The position numbers and the translations under genes were made by a program. DNA of 64,000 bases from Nilaparvata lugens (Eukaryota > Arthropoda > Insecta > Hemiptera > Delphacidae), in NCBI RefSeq assembly GCF_014356525.2, contig NC_052504.1, positions 61,707,086-61,771,085 on the forward strand, read 5' to 3'. Positions 32,875 to 44,664 of this stretch are shown in pieces. Below the pieces are notes generated by a model, which was not told the origin of the DNA, searched no databases, and saw only the letters and a program-made list of their open reading frames with translations. Every line of letters starts with the position of its first letter. Position 1 is the stretch's first letter.

Positions 32875-35800
32875 ACGACAAGGCTTCGCTGAAAGCTGCC
32901 TCTTTTCGACAAGCAACTGAAACTGTTCTAAATGATGAGGCCTCACTTGTTATGGATGGCGGCAAGTATCAGTTATCAATAAACGACAATCAATTGAACA
33001 TAGAGCTTGATTTTGACGATAACACTTCGTTGACAACAGACAAGAATGACTCAGAGTGGATTTTACTGGTTCAGAATAAAGAATTGAGAAACAGCTCTAC
33101 CATGAATCTTTTTCTTATTAATATCTGTTCAATGCGGAACAAAGTAAACCAGATAGAGCTGATAGCTGAAAGTAGACAATTGACATCCTCTGCATAAACG
33201 AGCATTGGCTACATGAAGATGAAGTATCATTTTATGTGCCCACTGGTTTTACATTGGCCGACTCATATTGTAGGAATACAAAAACGCATGGTGGCTCATC
33301 TATTTTGATTAGAGACTCATGAGATTCAAGAGAATGGACGTATCAGATTTCACATCAGACAGCCTCTTTGAATTGTCTGCCATTAAATTATTGCCAGTGA
33401 ATTGTATTATCCTATGTCTGTATAGAGCACCAGACTCCAATGTTAAGGATTTCCTTGTCAAGCTGGAGGAGCTACTAATATATATTACTTCTAAACCATA
33501 TTCGTATGTTGTCTTAGCTGGTGATTTCAACATGAACATTAACACATCTGACTATGAGAAGACAGACGTAAAGCAATTTATAAATGTTCTAAGATCGTTT
33601 GATTTGTATAGCATGCACTCTCATCCAACAAGAGGTCATGCTTGTATAGATAATATTTTTTCTAACATTGATACTAATTCATATGATTGTGAAATCTATA
33701 AGCAAGACCTTGTATCAGATCATGCCGGAGTTTTGGTTCATATTCGTCAAGATAATTTTCTTCTCAAAGGGCCTAACCGACAGGATGACGAAAACAACTG
33801 TTGTTTAATAAGAGTAGTGTCTCCTAGTAGGTTATACAACCTAAGTCAATTCCTTTCAAGTCTGGACTGGTCACAGATATTCTATGTATGGGACGTGAAC
33901 GAGGTAGTACAAAAATTTATGAATATACTGTCTCAATACCTGACGACGTTTTGCCCTATGAAAACCCACAAAAATAGAGCCAAGGACTCAAACATGCATG
34001 TTAATAGTTGGTACACTCCTGAACTCAAGACCATGAAGAACCACCTGTTAGTCTTGTATAAAATTTGGAAGATCCGAGGTGCCAATGAAGACAAAGAGAG
34101 ATTCAAAGATTTCAAAAAACTTTACACTGAAGCGATTGCTAGGGCAAAGTTGTCACTCAACGACAAGCTGTTGACAGAATCTAACAATAAATGTAAAACA
34201 GCATGGAAAATCATCAACAATGAATCTAAACACAAGAATAAGTCATCAACTACAATCAACATTCCTCCTGAGAAACTGAATGATTTTTTTCTTAGTGCAG
34301 GAGTTCATGCTCAGGATATGTCTATCTCTACATCAGTTACAATGGAAGATATGCTGGAAAAATGTAATCTCATCAATTTAAAAAATGTGGCTGCACCAAG
34401 ATTTGCATGGAAAGAGGTTGACATTGAAACGGTGAAGTCCATAGTGGGAAATCTCAGTTCCTCAAGAAGTGAGGATACCTTGGTCTTTCAAATTATACGG
34501 TGAAGAACATTATCGATTCGATTCTCCGTCCACTGACATGTGTAATTAATTTGATTATGATACTTGGAGCTTTTCCTGAATGCTTGAAAATGTCGATAAT
34601 AAATCCAATCTATAAAAAAGGTGAAAAGGAACTGCCAGAAAGCTACAGACCAATAGCAATAGTCTCGATCGTAGGTAAAATCATTGAGGCATGTCTACTG
34701 AAACAGCTGTATGAGTACTTTGTAGAAAATAATTTGCTCAACCCCAATCAATTTGGATTTAGACCAAATCATTCAACAACTATGGCGATTGAAAAGGTTG
34801 TCAACTACATTCTTGAGAGCTTTGAAAGCCAATGTATGGTTGCTGGTGATCTACTGGACCTGAGTCGTGCGTTTGACTCCATGTCACATTCAATATTGTT
34901 TGAAAAGTTGAGATACTATGGTATTGAAGGTAGCGAGCTGACTCTGATTCAAAGCTTCTTGAGCAATAGACAACAGGTGGTAAAAGTAAATAATAAACTA
35001 TCTAGCCCAAAAGCCGTGAAAACAGGCGTCCCTCAAGGGTCTGTTTTGGGGCCGTTTTTATTTCTAGTGTTCGTAAATGATTTCAGTTGTAATATACCAT
35101 GCTTTTCAATATTGTATGCCGACGACACTACAATTCTCAATTCTGGTGCGAATGCGGAAAATCTTATTCATGACCTTGACGTTTCAACAAAAACCTCAAA
35201 AATATGGTACAATGCCAACAGCCTCCGTCTTAATGAGACCAAAACTGAGAGGATATTATTTTCCTTGAAGAGCAGAATAGATCCTAGCCTAAAAAACTAC
35301 ACGAAGCCGGTCAAATTGCTGGGCTTAATGCTGGACAGTAAGCTATGCTGGGAAGACCATATCGAGTTTCTTTGTAAAAAACTATCAAGAGTCACCTTTC
35401 TTCTACGTAAACTTAAACTATCAGTCAGCCCTGGAGTTTTGATGATGGCATACTACGGTCTCTTCCATTCACATTTAAATTATGGTCTCCGTTTATGGGG
35501 CAACTGCTCTTCTGCCAGCAGAGTGTTTCTATGGCAGAAAAAAGCCATAAGATGCATTGCAGGACTCAAATTCAACGAGTCATGTAGAGATGCTTTCAAG
35601 AAACTTAGCGTCCCAACCCTTGCTAGTATGTATATTATGTAAATCTAATTTACATGAAGGAAAATGAAGATAACTTTATGAAACAGCAAGAAAATCATGA
35701 TCACAACACAAGAAATAAATTTGACTTGATAAAACCTTCTATAAGGCTGCACAAGACTTATAAAAGCCATAAATACCAGCAGATTATTCTTTTCAATAAA

Positions 35801-35923
35801 CTTCCCTTAACAATTAGAAGTCTTCCAAGCAGCAAATTCAAGAGAATAGTAAAAGAACTGCTGAGACGTAACGCATTCTATACAATAGAGGAATATCTCG
35901 ATAGTCAAATATTGCAATGTTAA
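32871..35923 (+). pseudogene. LINE ORF2: APE endonuclease and reverse transcriptase, frameshifted
   Basis: ORF2 is open immediately after, and slightly overlapping, ORF1 in another frame. Endonuclease blocks are FLINICSMRNKVNQIE (33110-33157), INEHWL (about 33200), YRAPDSN, LAGDFNMN (about 33520), CIDNIFSN and SDHAGV (about 33717), matching the APE fold with its catalytic Asn, Glu, Asp and His. Reverse transcriptase: ESYRPIAIVSIVGKIIE, NQFGFRPNHST, DLSRAFDSMSH, GVPQGSVLGP and the YADDT box at 35115-35129, then LLGLMLDSKLCWEDHI. The C-terminal HDHNTRNK block is at about 35700. The frame changes near 33181, 33310, 34480 and 35640, so at least four indels break the protein. All catalytic boxes are still legible. 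Confidence 0.92.
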
Positions 35924-36125
35924 ATTTACACATGTTAACTTCAAAATGAGAATGAACTACTCACCTTGTTTTGCATGCTTGTACGGAATAACTTATTGTC
36001 GCGACTAATTTAAGACATTTTCTCATGGCATGACTGTACCTATTATAGCCTATTTATTTTTTATTTGTAGTTTTTAACTTGACACGATCCATATATATTA
36101 TGTTATATTTGTTGATCAATAAACA

Positions 36126-36178
36126 ATTCTATTCTATTCTATTCTATTCTATTCTATTCTATTCTATTCTATTCTATG
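36126..36178 (+). repeat. (TTCTA)n LINE tail
   Basis: About 11 units of the pentamer at the exact 3' end of the LINE. Simple-repeat tails of this kind mark the 3' terminus of CR1-group LINEs. Confidence 0.93.
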
Positions 36179-36179
36179 T

Positions 36180-36525
36180 TTTGAGGAATTCATTGTTACG
36201 AATGATAAATTGATAGGAGCTTATAAATATTTTCTAATTCAAATGAAATAACTTTCGAAAAAATAATGATTGGATAGCCAATATTGAATTATTGTTGACC
36301 AAGAACTCAGTACATCGACAATTATTCATTCAACTAATTCTGTATTGATAAAATTATAATAATTTTCTCTATTGATATTCAATTTCATCAACTAATCATC
36401 AACTAACTGAAGAAAGTACTTCAATTCCCATGAATTTATTAATAGAATTATATATATCTAAAGTGTAGGTCAAATCTAAATTCACAAAGTGTTCGATTCT
36501 TGTTGGCAAGGTAGATGTTATTCAA
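36180..36525. other. No gene recognised
   Basis: AT-rich DNA between the LINE tail and repeat A copy 2. Confidence 0.35.
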
Positions 36526-36529
36526 TGCA

Positions 36530-37340
36530 GAAATCATTGTTATTTTACTAAAAGTTAGGATAAAATGAATAGTTCTCTTCCAGGGGGATTTTTAACAACC
36601 CACAAAACTCATTTTTCATTTGAAGAAATAATATCAAAAAGGTGCATAGGACCTTACTTTTTTGTTCAGCTTGCCAAAATACCCCTCATTCCAATATTAA
36701 AATTTTCGACTGACTATACAGTGAGTCAATCATTCTATTAAGGCTTGAATAATTTTGAAATTTTAATTAAATAAAAATGTTAGAGAATAATTATCATGTA
36801 GATATCAACACGGTATTTAGATGAAAAATATTTAGATGTATTTCTTCTTCTATATACCGTGGATATCAACACCTTTATTTAAAGACATATTAACTGCATG
36901 CTTTCTCATATTGCCGATACAGCATTGATAAAACTGTAGACGTTCATTTAGCAGTCTCAAAGAACTGTTCTAGCTGAAAAATTAATAATACATGCCACGT
37001 GTAGGCTTATACATTGCATCAGTAAAACGAAGTTTGAAACTATGGTTTTCCTAAACATATGTTTTTGAGATAATTTCTTTGATGCAGCTGTTTCACATTC
37101 ACCATTATAAATTATACAGAGTTTGTGAAAATAAAAATATTAATTTATTGATTACCAAAACAATACTATTATTATATTAATGATAATAATTAATTATTAA
37201 AACAATACTTCTATTATATCAATAATAATAATATTATCAAACATATCTATCAATTATCAGAACAATATTATTGAGGTTGAGTGGAATCAGGTAGAAAGCA
37301 ATAATAGAACAGATGTTCTTTTTTGAATTTCTATCATATT
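36530..37340. repeat. Dispersed repeat A, copy 2 (mostly uninterrupted)
   Basis: This copy gives the likely original arrangement of the repeat that is split at 2117-5412: the blocks meet here without the SINE cluster or the inverted-repeat element. A small extra segment is present near 36815-36860 (a second atatcaacac). No protein is encoded. Confidence 0.78.
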
Positions 37341-37348
37341 ATTTTGTT

Positions 37349-37915
37349 ATTTCCAATGATTACAACATATGTTAGAATATTACATGTCAATAAATAAATT
37401 ATCTCATTTCCATATGGCACTCTCTTTACCATGTTCATAACCTTACTTAATAGGATCCTTTTTCATCTTTTGAAACCCTTAGAAGCAAAATATCTCAAAA
37501 TCCGTTCTTAGTGCGCGTATAGCATGTTTGAAGAATATTTGTGCAAAGTTTCAAGTCTGTAGGACAATTAGTTTGAGCTGTAGTGTGATTTTACATCAAA
37601 ATCTTCGAAAAATGCCCTCTCCTGGACCACCCAGTGCTCCTGATCGAAATTTCTCTGCATAGATCTAATTTTTTTTGTAGCTGGACAAAAGAGTTCCTCA
37701 TGACTTTGCTATGCAATGAGCGGTTAAAAAAGTACAAAATTTTGGGGGGGCCCCAGCTCCCTCAGGGGGGCAAATCTCTTAAAATCCTTTCTTAGTGGAT
37801 GTTTTCAGGCTACCATAAACAATCGTGCAAAATTTCAAGTTTTTAGTCTCAGTAGTTTGGGCTGTGGTGTGATTTCAGTCTGTCGGGGCTTAGCCTTTTA
37901 TAAGTATAGAGAAGA
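37349..37915. repeat. Dispersed repeat C, copy 2
   Basis: Matches 27681-27754 joined to 29061-29535. It lacks the minisatellite-bearing insertion and therefore represents the empty site. It directly follows repeat A copy 2. Confidence 0.78.
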
Positions 37916-37919
37916 TATG

Positions 37920-39480
37920 TACTAGGGAGGTTTATGTAAATAAATAGGGACAACTATTATTGCTGCATGAGTATTTATTACAATCTAAAAAAGGACGAAA
38001 ACCAAGAGTACACAAAGCTCATATAAAAAATTAAATGTACACCAGTTGATAGTATCGCATATCACGATTTATTTATTGGAATAATCTAAGACAATCACTC
38101 CATCTATTTATATAAAAACTTCTTATTCATCTTTCCATAACAAAGTTGAAGGAACCCTGAATCTGAAGTAACCAAATTGTATTGAGTCTTGCTAAATTAG
38201 AAAGCCAATCAGAAGGAAGCTTACAAATCGTTCAAGGAAGAGATGACATTTTTCTGGAAATCACTTCTCTTTGGCTTGAGATCCCGATCTGTGAGGACGC
38301 ACATGGAACTTAGGGTTCTTTCTTCCTATTAAATTTTAAATTTATTAAGCCAATCCCTTTTTTAAATGTGAACTATTTGTAATTAATGTTTATTTATCTG
38401 TGAACTCAGTGTTATTAAAGAGTTTTTAATTGTAATCTGTTCCCATAAATATATCTTTAATACTGAAAGAAATTCATAAGAAATCTGGACCACGCGCGAG
38501 CCCAGCAGAGATGAAAAGGACCTGCTTAATTAATTATTGGAAATAATTAATTTATTCTACAAGAACTTCAAGAATTGGGGAATTGATCAAAGCGCTATAT
38601 AAATTAATTCAAGTTTAAAAAATTCGCAACGTATTGAGTGCTATCATATAGTCTATAAGAACGTTTTAGGAATTTATTTAATTTATGTAGGAAGCTTACT
38701 TCCATGCACGGCACGAACTCATAAACATCCTGAGATCATTGTATGATTAATTATTATTTGCTCATTGATTGAAGTTTGTCATGTTAAATCTACAGACCGA
38801 ACAGGTTTTAAGTTGTAGAATTCTGAATTGACTTGAAGTCCATGTATCAGTCAGTATTAAATACAAATTTATAATTTTTAAAGCTCACAACGGTGAATGC
38901 TATTAAGCCTTGTGATAATCATTCAATTTATAGAAAAGAACTTATTTAAAGGAAATTATAGATATAAGAATATTTTATATACATTATTTTATGAGAATAT
39001 ATTTTGTGTTTTATGTCAGCATACAAAATCAGAGAAGTTTTTATTATATCCTAATTCATCTCGTTATATACAGTTTGAGCTGTCTTGGTACCAAGAAAAA
39101 ATATTCTGCAGCACATAAAATTATTGAATCAATCAATATTGATCTTATTAAGAGCATTCAGTACTTATCATCCTTTGATGATAGTCATACTGGTCCGCCG
39201 GAAAAACCATATCGATAATTATATTAATAAGGTTCCAGTTATATCATATAAGGATCCAGAGAGCTTCAAGAACTGGCGTTGTAAGTTCTAAGGAATTTCA
39301 GAAGGATAAACTGGTTAATACCTGTATTCATAGCAGTGGCGCTTTGTGGATTTTTGAACTTGTAGGAGTCAAAAAGTATAAGTAGGGCTACAACCCCCCT
39401 CCCCAGTATAGTCGCAATGGAAAAAATCACATTGACTTTTTCTGCAATAGACAAATTCAAATGTTGTATGGATGCTGGCA
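37920..39480. other. No gene recognised
   Basis: AT-rich. Overlapping 68-75-codon frames at 38897-39291 show no recognisable motif and are probably chance. Confidence 0.35.
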
Positions 39481-39483
39481 TAT

Positions 39484-39658
39484 AAAGGTGCGTACAGATA
39501 TAAGCGCCGCGATCATGAGCAATTCACTTTTAATCAGCTGATTATATCTGTATTTTTACAGGAACGGTAAGATATAGGTATAAAAAGCTTGACATCAGCT
39601 GATTAAAAGTGAATTGCTATTGATCATGTTCGCGGCGCGTATATCTGTACGCACCTTT
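39484..39658. mobile_element. Palindromic GTGCGTAC-type MITE
   Basis: The ends aaaggtgcgtacagatataa and, reversed, aaaggtgcgtacagatatac are nearly identical. The inverted match continues inward through cgccgcg and through caattcacttttaatcagct, covering most of the 175 bp. The terminal 12 bases are those of the MITEs at 5671 and 23205, but the interior is different, so one transposase probably mobilises several sequence families. Confidence 0.85.
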
Positions 39659-39977
39659 AGGCCTACATAAACACAAAATGCAAGTTCACAACTCAAAATG
39701 ATAAGTTACTCACATCATGGTCTACTTTTAATTTAATTCGATTCGTCGATCCTTCTTTGAAGCAAACATTTTGGTGACAGAGTCGTAGAATTTTGCTTCT
39801 GTCATCAATTTCTTGAAATACTGTTTTTCAATACACAGGGAAGCTAGTCCATTGAGCCGATTTTGATGGTTGAATTCCTAGTGTTTTTTTTATGCGTTTA
39901 AGAGCCGAAAAGGTGCGTTCGGCAGAAGCACTTTGTAGCTGGGATAGTGAGCACTAGATGAATTAGTCTGCTTTTAC

Positions 39978-40235
39978 AATAAAAAAAAAAGTAAATTCGT
40001 ATGGCTTTTGTTGGTGGGGAGTCCCTTGCGGGAAGGTCCCATCGCCTGAATATATCATTTAAGCCGTCAATGGGCCTTACGACTGTCATACTTCAGCCGG
40101 GACCGACAGTTTAACGTGCCCATCCGACAACACGGGAGTGATCTGGTTAAAAAACTTTTGGTTATGAGTGGGATTGAACCCGGGATCTCTGTGCTGCTAC
40201 GCAAGCACTCTATCCACTAGACCACGGATCACTCC
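39978..40235 (-). mobile_element. tRNA-headed SINE, second family
   Basis: Reverse strand: the head begins ggagtgatccgtggtctagt and has box A (about 40207-40225) and box B (ggttcaatccc, about 40170-40180) at tRNA-like spacing. The body includes gttgtcggatgggcacgtta and taaggcccattgacggctta, wording I associate with a widespread insect SINE body, and ends in a T/A-rich tail at 39978-39993. The head differs from the SINEs at 2413-2938, so at least two tRNA-SINE families are present. Not a functional tRNA gene. Confidence 0.85.
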
Positions 40236-40659
40236 TGCTTTTTCAATGAATGTCCCTGTTAAATAATTGTCCACTAAATAGTCATTCAATTTAGAAATGC
40301 AGTTAATGAAGGAAGAAGAGGAGTAAATCACGACAACTCAGCCTCCAAACTATTTACATTGAAATATTGTCCGTGTCCGTATGGAGACTTCATTAAATGA
40401 AGTCTAATTTCGGTCTAATGAAGTCCAAATTTTGGTCTTGCAGAAAGCAGAAACATTGTCGGCAAGTCAATCGATTGGATCAAATATCGATTATTTCGTT
40501 TCGATAATCCATGTGGTTGAGGAGCTACTTACGAAGGACCTTATTCAATCATTCATATACGAGTAGTTCCTTCCGCGTCCACTTAGCATGCAGCGAAGCG
40601 CTAGTGTCGAATTGTAGGAATGGATTAGACGACTTCCTACAACGCTACAAGCTTTCTTA

Positions 40660-41129
40660 AGGTTCGAACCCACTAGAACGTATCATACCATGACCGTGCC
40701 CGTACCGACACATGCAAAAAAATATTCTTTGCATCATTTGATATGTAATGCACCCATTAGACCGTTCCGTCACCGGCCAAGCACGGACCGTGCCATGCAC
40801 GTCCAGGTCAACATTTGTCGGCCAGTATATTTTGTCTGTGACGGAACGCTCCTTGCATGGCACGTGACGCCTGCAAACCCCGTTGTAACCGCGTATGCAC
40901 CGCGTTGGTAACCAGTTCACCGCTACATTCTCTTGCTAACTGACGCGTTCCCAACAACTTCTGACCGGGCATCATACGCGTATCATACGCGTACCATACG
41001 CGTACCATACACGTAATGTACTGGCATAGAACGCTGTTGATCCGTTGTAGTGGGCATAGTTGTTATTTTACGTGCCTGGCATGGTCTGACACGGTCCGTG
41101 TCTGGTACGTTCTAGTGGGTTCGAACCTT
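40660..41129. mobile_element. 470-bp MITE with perfect inverted ends
   Basis: The 24 bases from 40660 (starting aaggttcgaacccactagaa) are exactly reverse-complementary to 41106-41129. TTA precedes the left end and follows the right, suggesting a TTA target. The interior is GC-rich compared with the flanks and holds four tandem atcatacgcgt-like units at about 40968-41012. No transposase is present. The ends contain a box-B-like ggttcgaaccc, which here is part of the inverted repeat and not a tRNA. Confidence 0.9.
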
Positions 41130-41365
41130 ATGTTGCAAAACCTTACTGCTCCGTATCTTTCAATTCCGTATTTTCTATAATATTTTGATAGGTATTCGCA
41201 TGCTCCTATAACCTATAGATACACGGTGAAGACATTATTATTATTCTGTATCAAAGTGTAGGAACTTCCTCACTTCCTACATGGAGGAATCGCCCTAGAT
41301 TCATAGCGAGCGTTTTAAAAATCAACTAGAAAAAACCATAGTTGGTCTTCATTATTCTCGATTGG
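41130..41365. other. No gene recognised
   Basis: Short AT-rich gap between the MITE and the frame at 41370. Confidence 0.35.
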
Positions 41366-41369
41366 ATAC

Positions 41370-41744
41370 ATGATTACTGGTAATTTTTCATCAACTATCC
41401 TTTTGATTTCCTTATTGGTACTCTTCAAGAACTTCACGGAAGCAGCGGTAAGAATTAACGATCACCAGTCATTGAACCCTGTGGTGTTTAATCATATTTG
41501 GAAAATTCATGCATCTACCACTGAGCTAGAGCTGCGGTTTGAACCCAGCAATTTTGTGAGCCGGACGGCCTTAACTTTCTGCGAATTTATTCGCAAAGTA
41601 GGGACTTTAGCGACCGCTCTTACAAATATCAAAAACACCATACCACATATGAATGGTTGGCAATCTGAATCTTTACAGTGTATAAGTGTTCCATACAGTG
41701 CGTTCAACCTGTGGATTACGCGAGTTCAGTGTAGTGCAAATTAG
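41370..41744 (+). CDS. Unidentified 124-codon frame with signal-peptide-like start
   Basis: The ATG at 41370 opens a frame whose first 25 residues (hydrophobic core TILLISLLVLF) look like a cleavable signal peptide ending near TEA-A. I do not recognise the remainder. A strong splice-donor-like gcggtaagaa lies at 41445-41454, right after the codons for the signal peptide, so the true exon may end there and the rest of the frame may be intron or element sequence. It lies just upstream of a Gypsy gag remnant (41766). It could be a host first exon, a leader of the retroelement, or chance. Confidence 0.3.
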   Translation: MITGNFSSTILLISLLVLFKNFTEAAVRINDHQSLNPVVFNHIWKIHASTTELELRFEPSNFVSRTALTFCEFIRKVGTLATALTNIKNTIPHMNGWQSESLQCISVPYSAFNLWITRVQCSAN

Positions 41745-41765
41745 GTCACGTTTGTGAAATTCGCA

Positions 41766-42804
41766 ATGGCCCCAATGGAGAATGCTAACCAAAATACTAC
41801 CCCCCCGGCTTCCACAGCGGGTAACCAGGATTTGGAATTTTCCGTGAAGATGGAACAAATAAAAACAGCCCGTGTACAATACCTCATGAACATCATTGAC
41901 TCAGTGAAACAGTTCAATGGGGAGGTGAAAGAATTGGAACTTTTCCTAGAAAGAATGAATGCAGTTTATGCCCAATATTAGTCGCGAACTCTATAGACGA
42001 GGTAACAAATGCCAACATTCATGCATACTTTTTGTCAAGAATTAACGTTTCAGTGTTAGTAGACATAGGAGCATCATTTAGCTCGACTTGGACATTTGTA
42101 CGTCAAGCTCTCAAGGAACATCATGCAGGCGCGCGGAAGTCAGTCACTACGAGTGCACTCAGAGTATTAGAATTACGACGGGAAACTAGTGAGTCAGTCT
42201 CGGAATTTGCCAAACGGTTGGCTTATGCGATGAAGGGTCTTAGATCGCGAATTTTGGACTCAAGTGATAGCCAGGATGAAAGCGTATAGAGAACAAACAT
42301 TTATGACGAATTGGCTTCAGAAATACTACTACAATCATTGCTATGAGATCAACAATCATCACCTATGAGAGGACATCAATACAATCAACAACATAGGTAA
42401 TCACAGCCAGTTTCCCAATGGAGGAGGAACGAGAGAGGAACGGGACAGGAGAGGAGGCCACTGCGGGAACGGGATGGAAAACCAGCAAGACCTCGCCGGG
42501 AGTGTTGGGAATGCAAAGAGGAAGGACATTTCGCTCGAGAATGTCCATATATCTATCGCAGAAAAGCGGCAGAGAGGAATTACGCTGAGTATGAAGAGCC
42601 AATGTAAGTGAACGCGATAAGAAGACATGCGGGAAGTAGGAATTCTGAGTCTGAGTCAGACGGAGGATGGACATCTTATTCATCGGATGGAGGAAACAGC
42701 AGCTATGGTCGTCAGAATAAACGCTCTCAAAGAAAAGACTGGCCGGAGTTGGGAAAACCAGGAGAACCTAACGTGAAACCTAAAGGTGATGAAAAACAAG
42801 ATTG
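41766..42804 (+). pseudogene. Gypsy gag remnant with CCHC zinc knuckle
   Basis: The frame starts MAPMENANQN at 41766, with a VKQFNGEVKELELFLERMN block (about 41905-41960) similar to the N-terminal capsid region of Gypsy gag. It shifts near 41975 into a second frame (SIDEVTNANIHAYFLSRI, later FAKRLAYAMKGLRSRI), then meets a stop at 42287. A third stretch holds the nucleocapsid zinc knuckle CWECKEEGHFAREC (42503-42544, spacing CX2CX4HX4C), followed by a serine/glycine-rich tail to 42804, with one stop at 42605. The presence of a CCHC knuckle argues against the errantivirus branch, whose gag lacks it. Confidence 0.85.
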
Positions 42805-42859
42805 AAAATTAGTCACGGAGCATATAGGCAGTGAAAGATATAAGAACAAATGTAAGAAA

Positions 42860-43245
42860 GGTAAACTGCCTATATTTTTAGTAGAAGAGTGAGGAGTGAA
42901 ATGCTTATTTCATACAGGCTCAGATAGCATATTGTTGTCATTAGAAGCAGCTAGTAGAATCAATGCTGATTTGGAAATTGAAAAGTGTATGTGCAGAATG
43001 GAAACTTGAACTGGGGAACAAGCACTGGGTGGCGAAACTGAATTAAGCTTAATCATACTAACAGGAATAAAAGCATCCATGTGTGTGCATGTGACAAAGT
43101 TTGTGAGTGATAAATATGATATGATAATCGGCTGTGATCTAATGGAAAAAGTGAAAAACGTGCCTTCATATAAAAACGGACGTTGGATAATTAAGTTAGG
43201 GAGGAAAAGCTATCACACCACAGAACAATTATCCAGGGAAGAACA
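42860..43245 (+). pseudogene. Gypsy aspartic protease remnant
   Basis: KLPIFLVEE, a stop, then CLFHTGSDSILLSL (42902-42943), an EAASRINAD stretch and MIIGCDLM (about 43120) together match the retroviral-type protease. In this family the first motif is D-T/S-G. Here codon 42911-42913 is cat, so the catalytic Asp is His. Two in-frame stops (near 42890 and 43009) confirm that it is dead. Confidence 0.8.
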
Positions 43246-44664
43246 TTATCTAATGGGATCTGTTATTCGAGAAGAAGGAGATAATATTGCGGAACGTGTG
43301 TTGTGTGAATTTGGAGACACATTATATGAAGAGGGCCAACCCTTAACGACTACAGGGAGAGTGCAACATTCGATCGAACTAAATTCAACTGTACCGGTAT
43401 ATGTAAAACCTCGCAGATATCCCCATGCAATGAGGAATATAATAAAAGAACACATTCACGAAATGAAAGAACAAGGAATAATACAGAATTCAGTGTCACA
43501 GTATTGCAGTCCTTTATGGATAGTTCCAAAGAAAGTCGAGCCTGGAAAGGAACCAAAATTCAGGGTAGTCGTGGATTTTCGTGAATTGAATAAACGAACA
43601 ACGTTAGAAAGATACCCATTACCGAGACTAGAGGATATGTTGGACAGAATGTCCGGTGCAAGAGTGTTCAGCACATTCGATTTGAAAGCTGGATATCATC
43701 AGATTAAAATGAATCCTCGTGATATGGAAAAAACAGCATTCAGTTACGAAAGAGGACACTATGAATTCACTCGCATGCCTTTTGGCTTGAAAAATGCTCC
43801 AGCGACCTTTCAACGGCTTATGGACGAATTTCTTGAAGGATTGGATGAAGACGCAATCCAAATCTATATGGACGACATAGTAGTTTTCAGTAAAAATCTT
43901 GAAGCACACAAAAACATTTGAAATTACTCTTCAAACGAATAAGAGAATTTGGATTAAAAGTCTCAAAGGAGAAATCTGAGCTGTGTCAGTCAGAAGTAAG
44001 ATTCATGTGACATATTACATCGGAAAGTGGAGTGAGATCGGATGATAGGAAAGTGAGTGGGATCAAAGAAATACCTATACCTAAAAATGTAAAAGAAGTA
44101 AGAACCTTTTTAGGAATGTTGGGTTATTATCGGAAGTTTATAAAAAATTTCGCCCAGATGACGGAACCGTTAACAAAACTACTTAAAAAAGGAATCAAAT
44201 TTGAAATAACAGGTGATGTGAAGGATGCAGTCGCAAAGTGTAAGGAAGCGATCTGTACAGTTCCGGTACTCAACTTCCCTGATCTACAGAAACCTTTCAC
44301 ACTGACAACAGACGCCAGCATGGAAGCTATCGGTGTAGTTTTATCACAGGGGGATAGACCCGTTGCCTTTGCTAGTAGGAAATTAATACCAGCTGAAAGA
44401 CTTTATAGTACTATTGAGAGAGAATTATTGGGCATTGTATGGTGTGTAGAGAATATTCGTCCCTATCTGTATGGTAATGAGTTCGAATTGCTAACAGATC
44501 ACATGCCATTACTCTGGGTAGATAAGTTGAAAGAAACTTCAGCAAGAATAACAAAGTGGAAGGAGAAATTAGCTGTGTATAATTTTAAAATCGAGCATAT
44601 CAAAGGAATTGATAATGTAGTCGCAGATTGTTGTCGCAAGAAACATCAACCCATTGTCAGTTGA
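43246..44664 (+). pseudogene. Gypsy reverse transcriptase and RNase H, frameshifted
   Basis: The reverse transcriptase is well preserved: YVKPRRYPHAMRN, QYCSPLWIVPKK, FRVVVDFRELNKRT, FSTFDLKAGYHQIKM with the first catalytic Asp, RMPFGLKNAPATFQRLMD and YMDDIVVFS (about 43867-43893) with the other two. A frameshift at about 43918 and a TGA near 44007 break the connection domain. The frame from 44032 resumes with FLGMLGYYRKFI and the RNase H domain: LTTDASMEAIGVVLSQ, ERELLGIVWCVE, LLTDHMPLLW, and a final VVADCCRKK where functional elements usually have an ADALSR-like ending. The family is Ty3/Gypsy by the YMDD box and domain order. Confidence 0.93.

Larger units (their letters stand above)
31117..36178 (+). 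mobile_element. Near full-length CR1/Jockey-group LINE
   Basis: The order is ORF1 (31117-32874), ORF2 with APE endonuclease and reverse transcriptase (about 32871-35923, frameshifted), a short 3' UTR, aataaa at about 36118, and a terminal (TTCTA)n tail of about 11 units (36126-36178). This is the complete layout of an autonomous non-LTR retrotransposon. ORF2 breaks mean this copy can no longer move by itself. The esterase-like ORF1 and HDHNTRNK motif near the ORF2 C-terminus point to the CR1/L2 side of the group (Daphne- or Crack-like) rather than true Jockey; this clade call is inference. Confidence 0.92.

Noticed and set aside
40166..40235. tRNA gene on the reverse strand
   Set aside because: tRNA-like head only; it is joined to a known-type SINE body and an A/T-rich tail.
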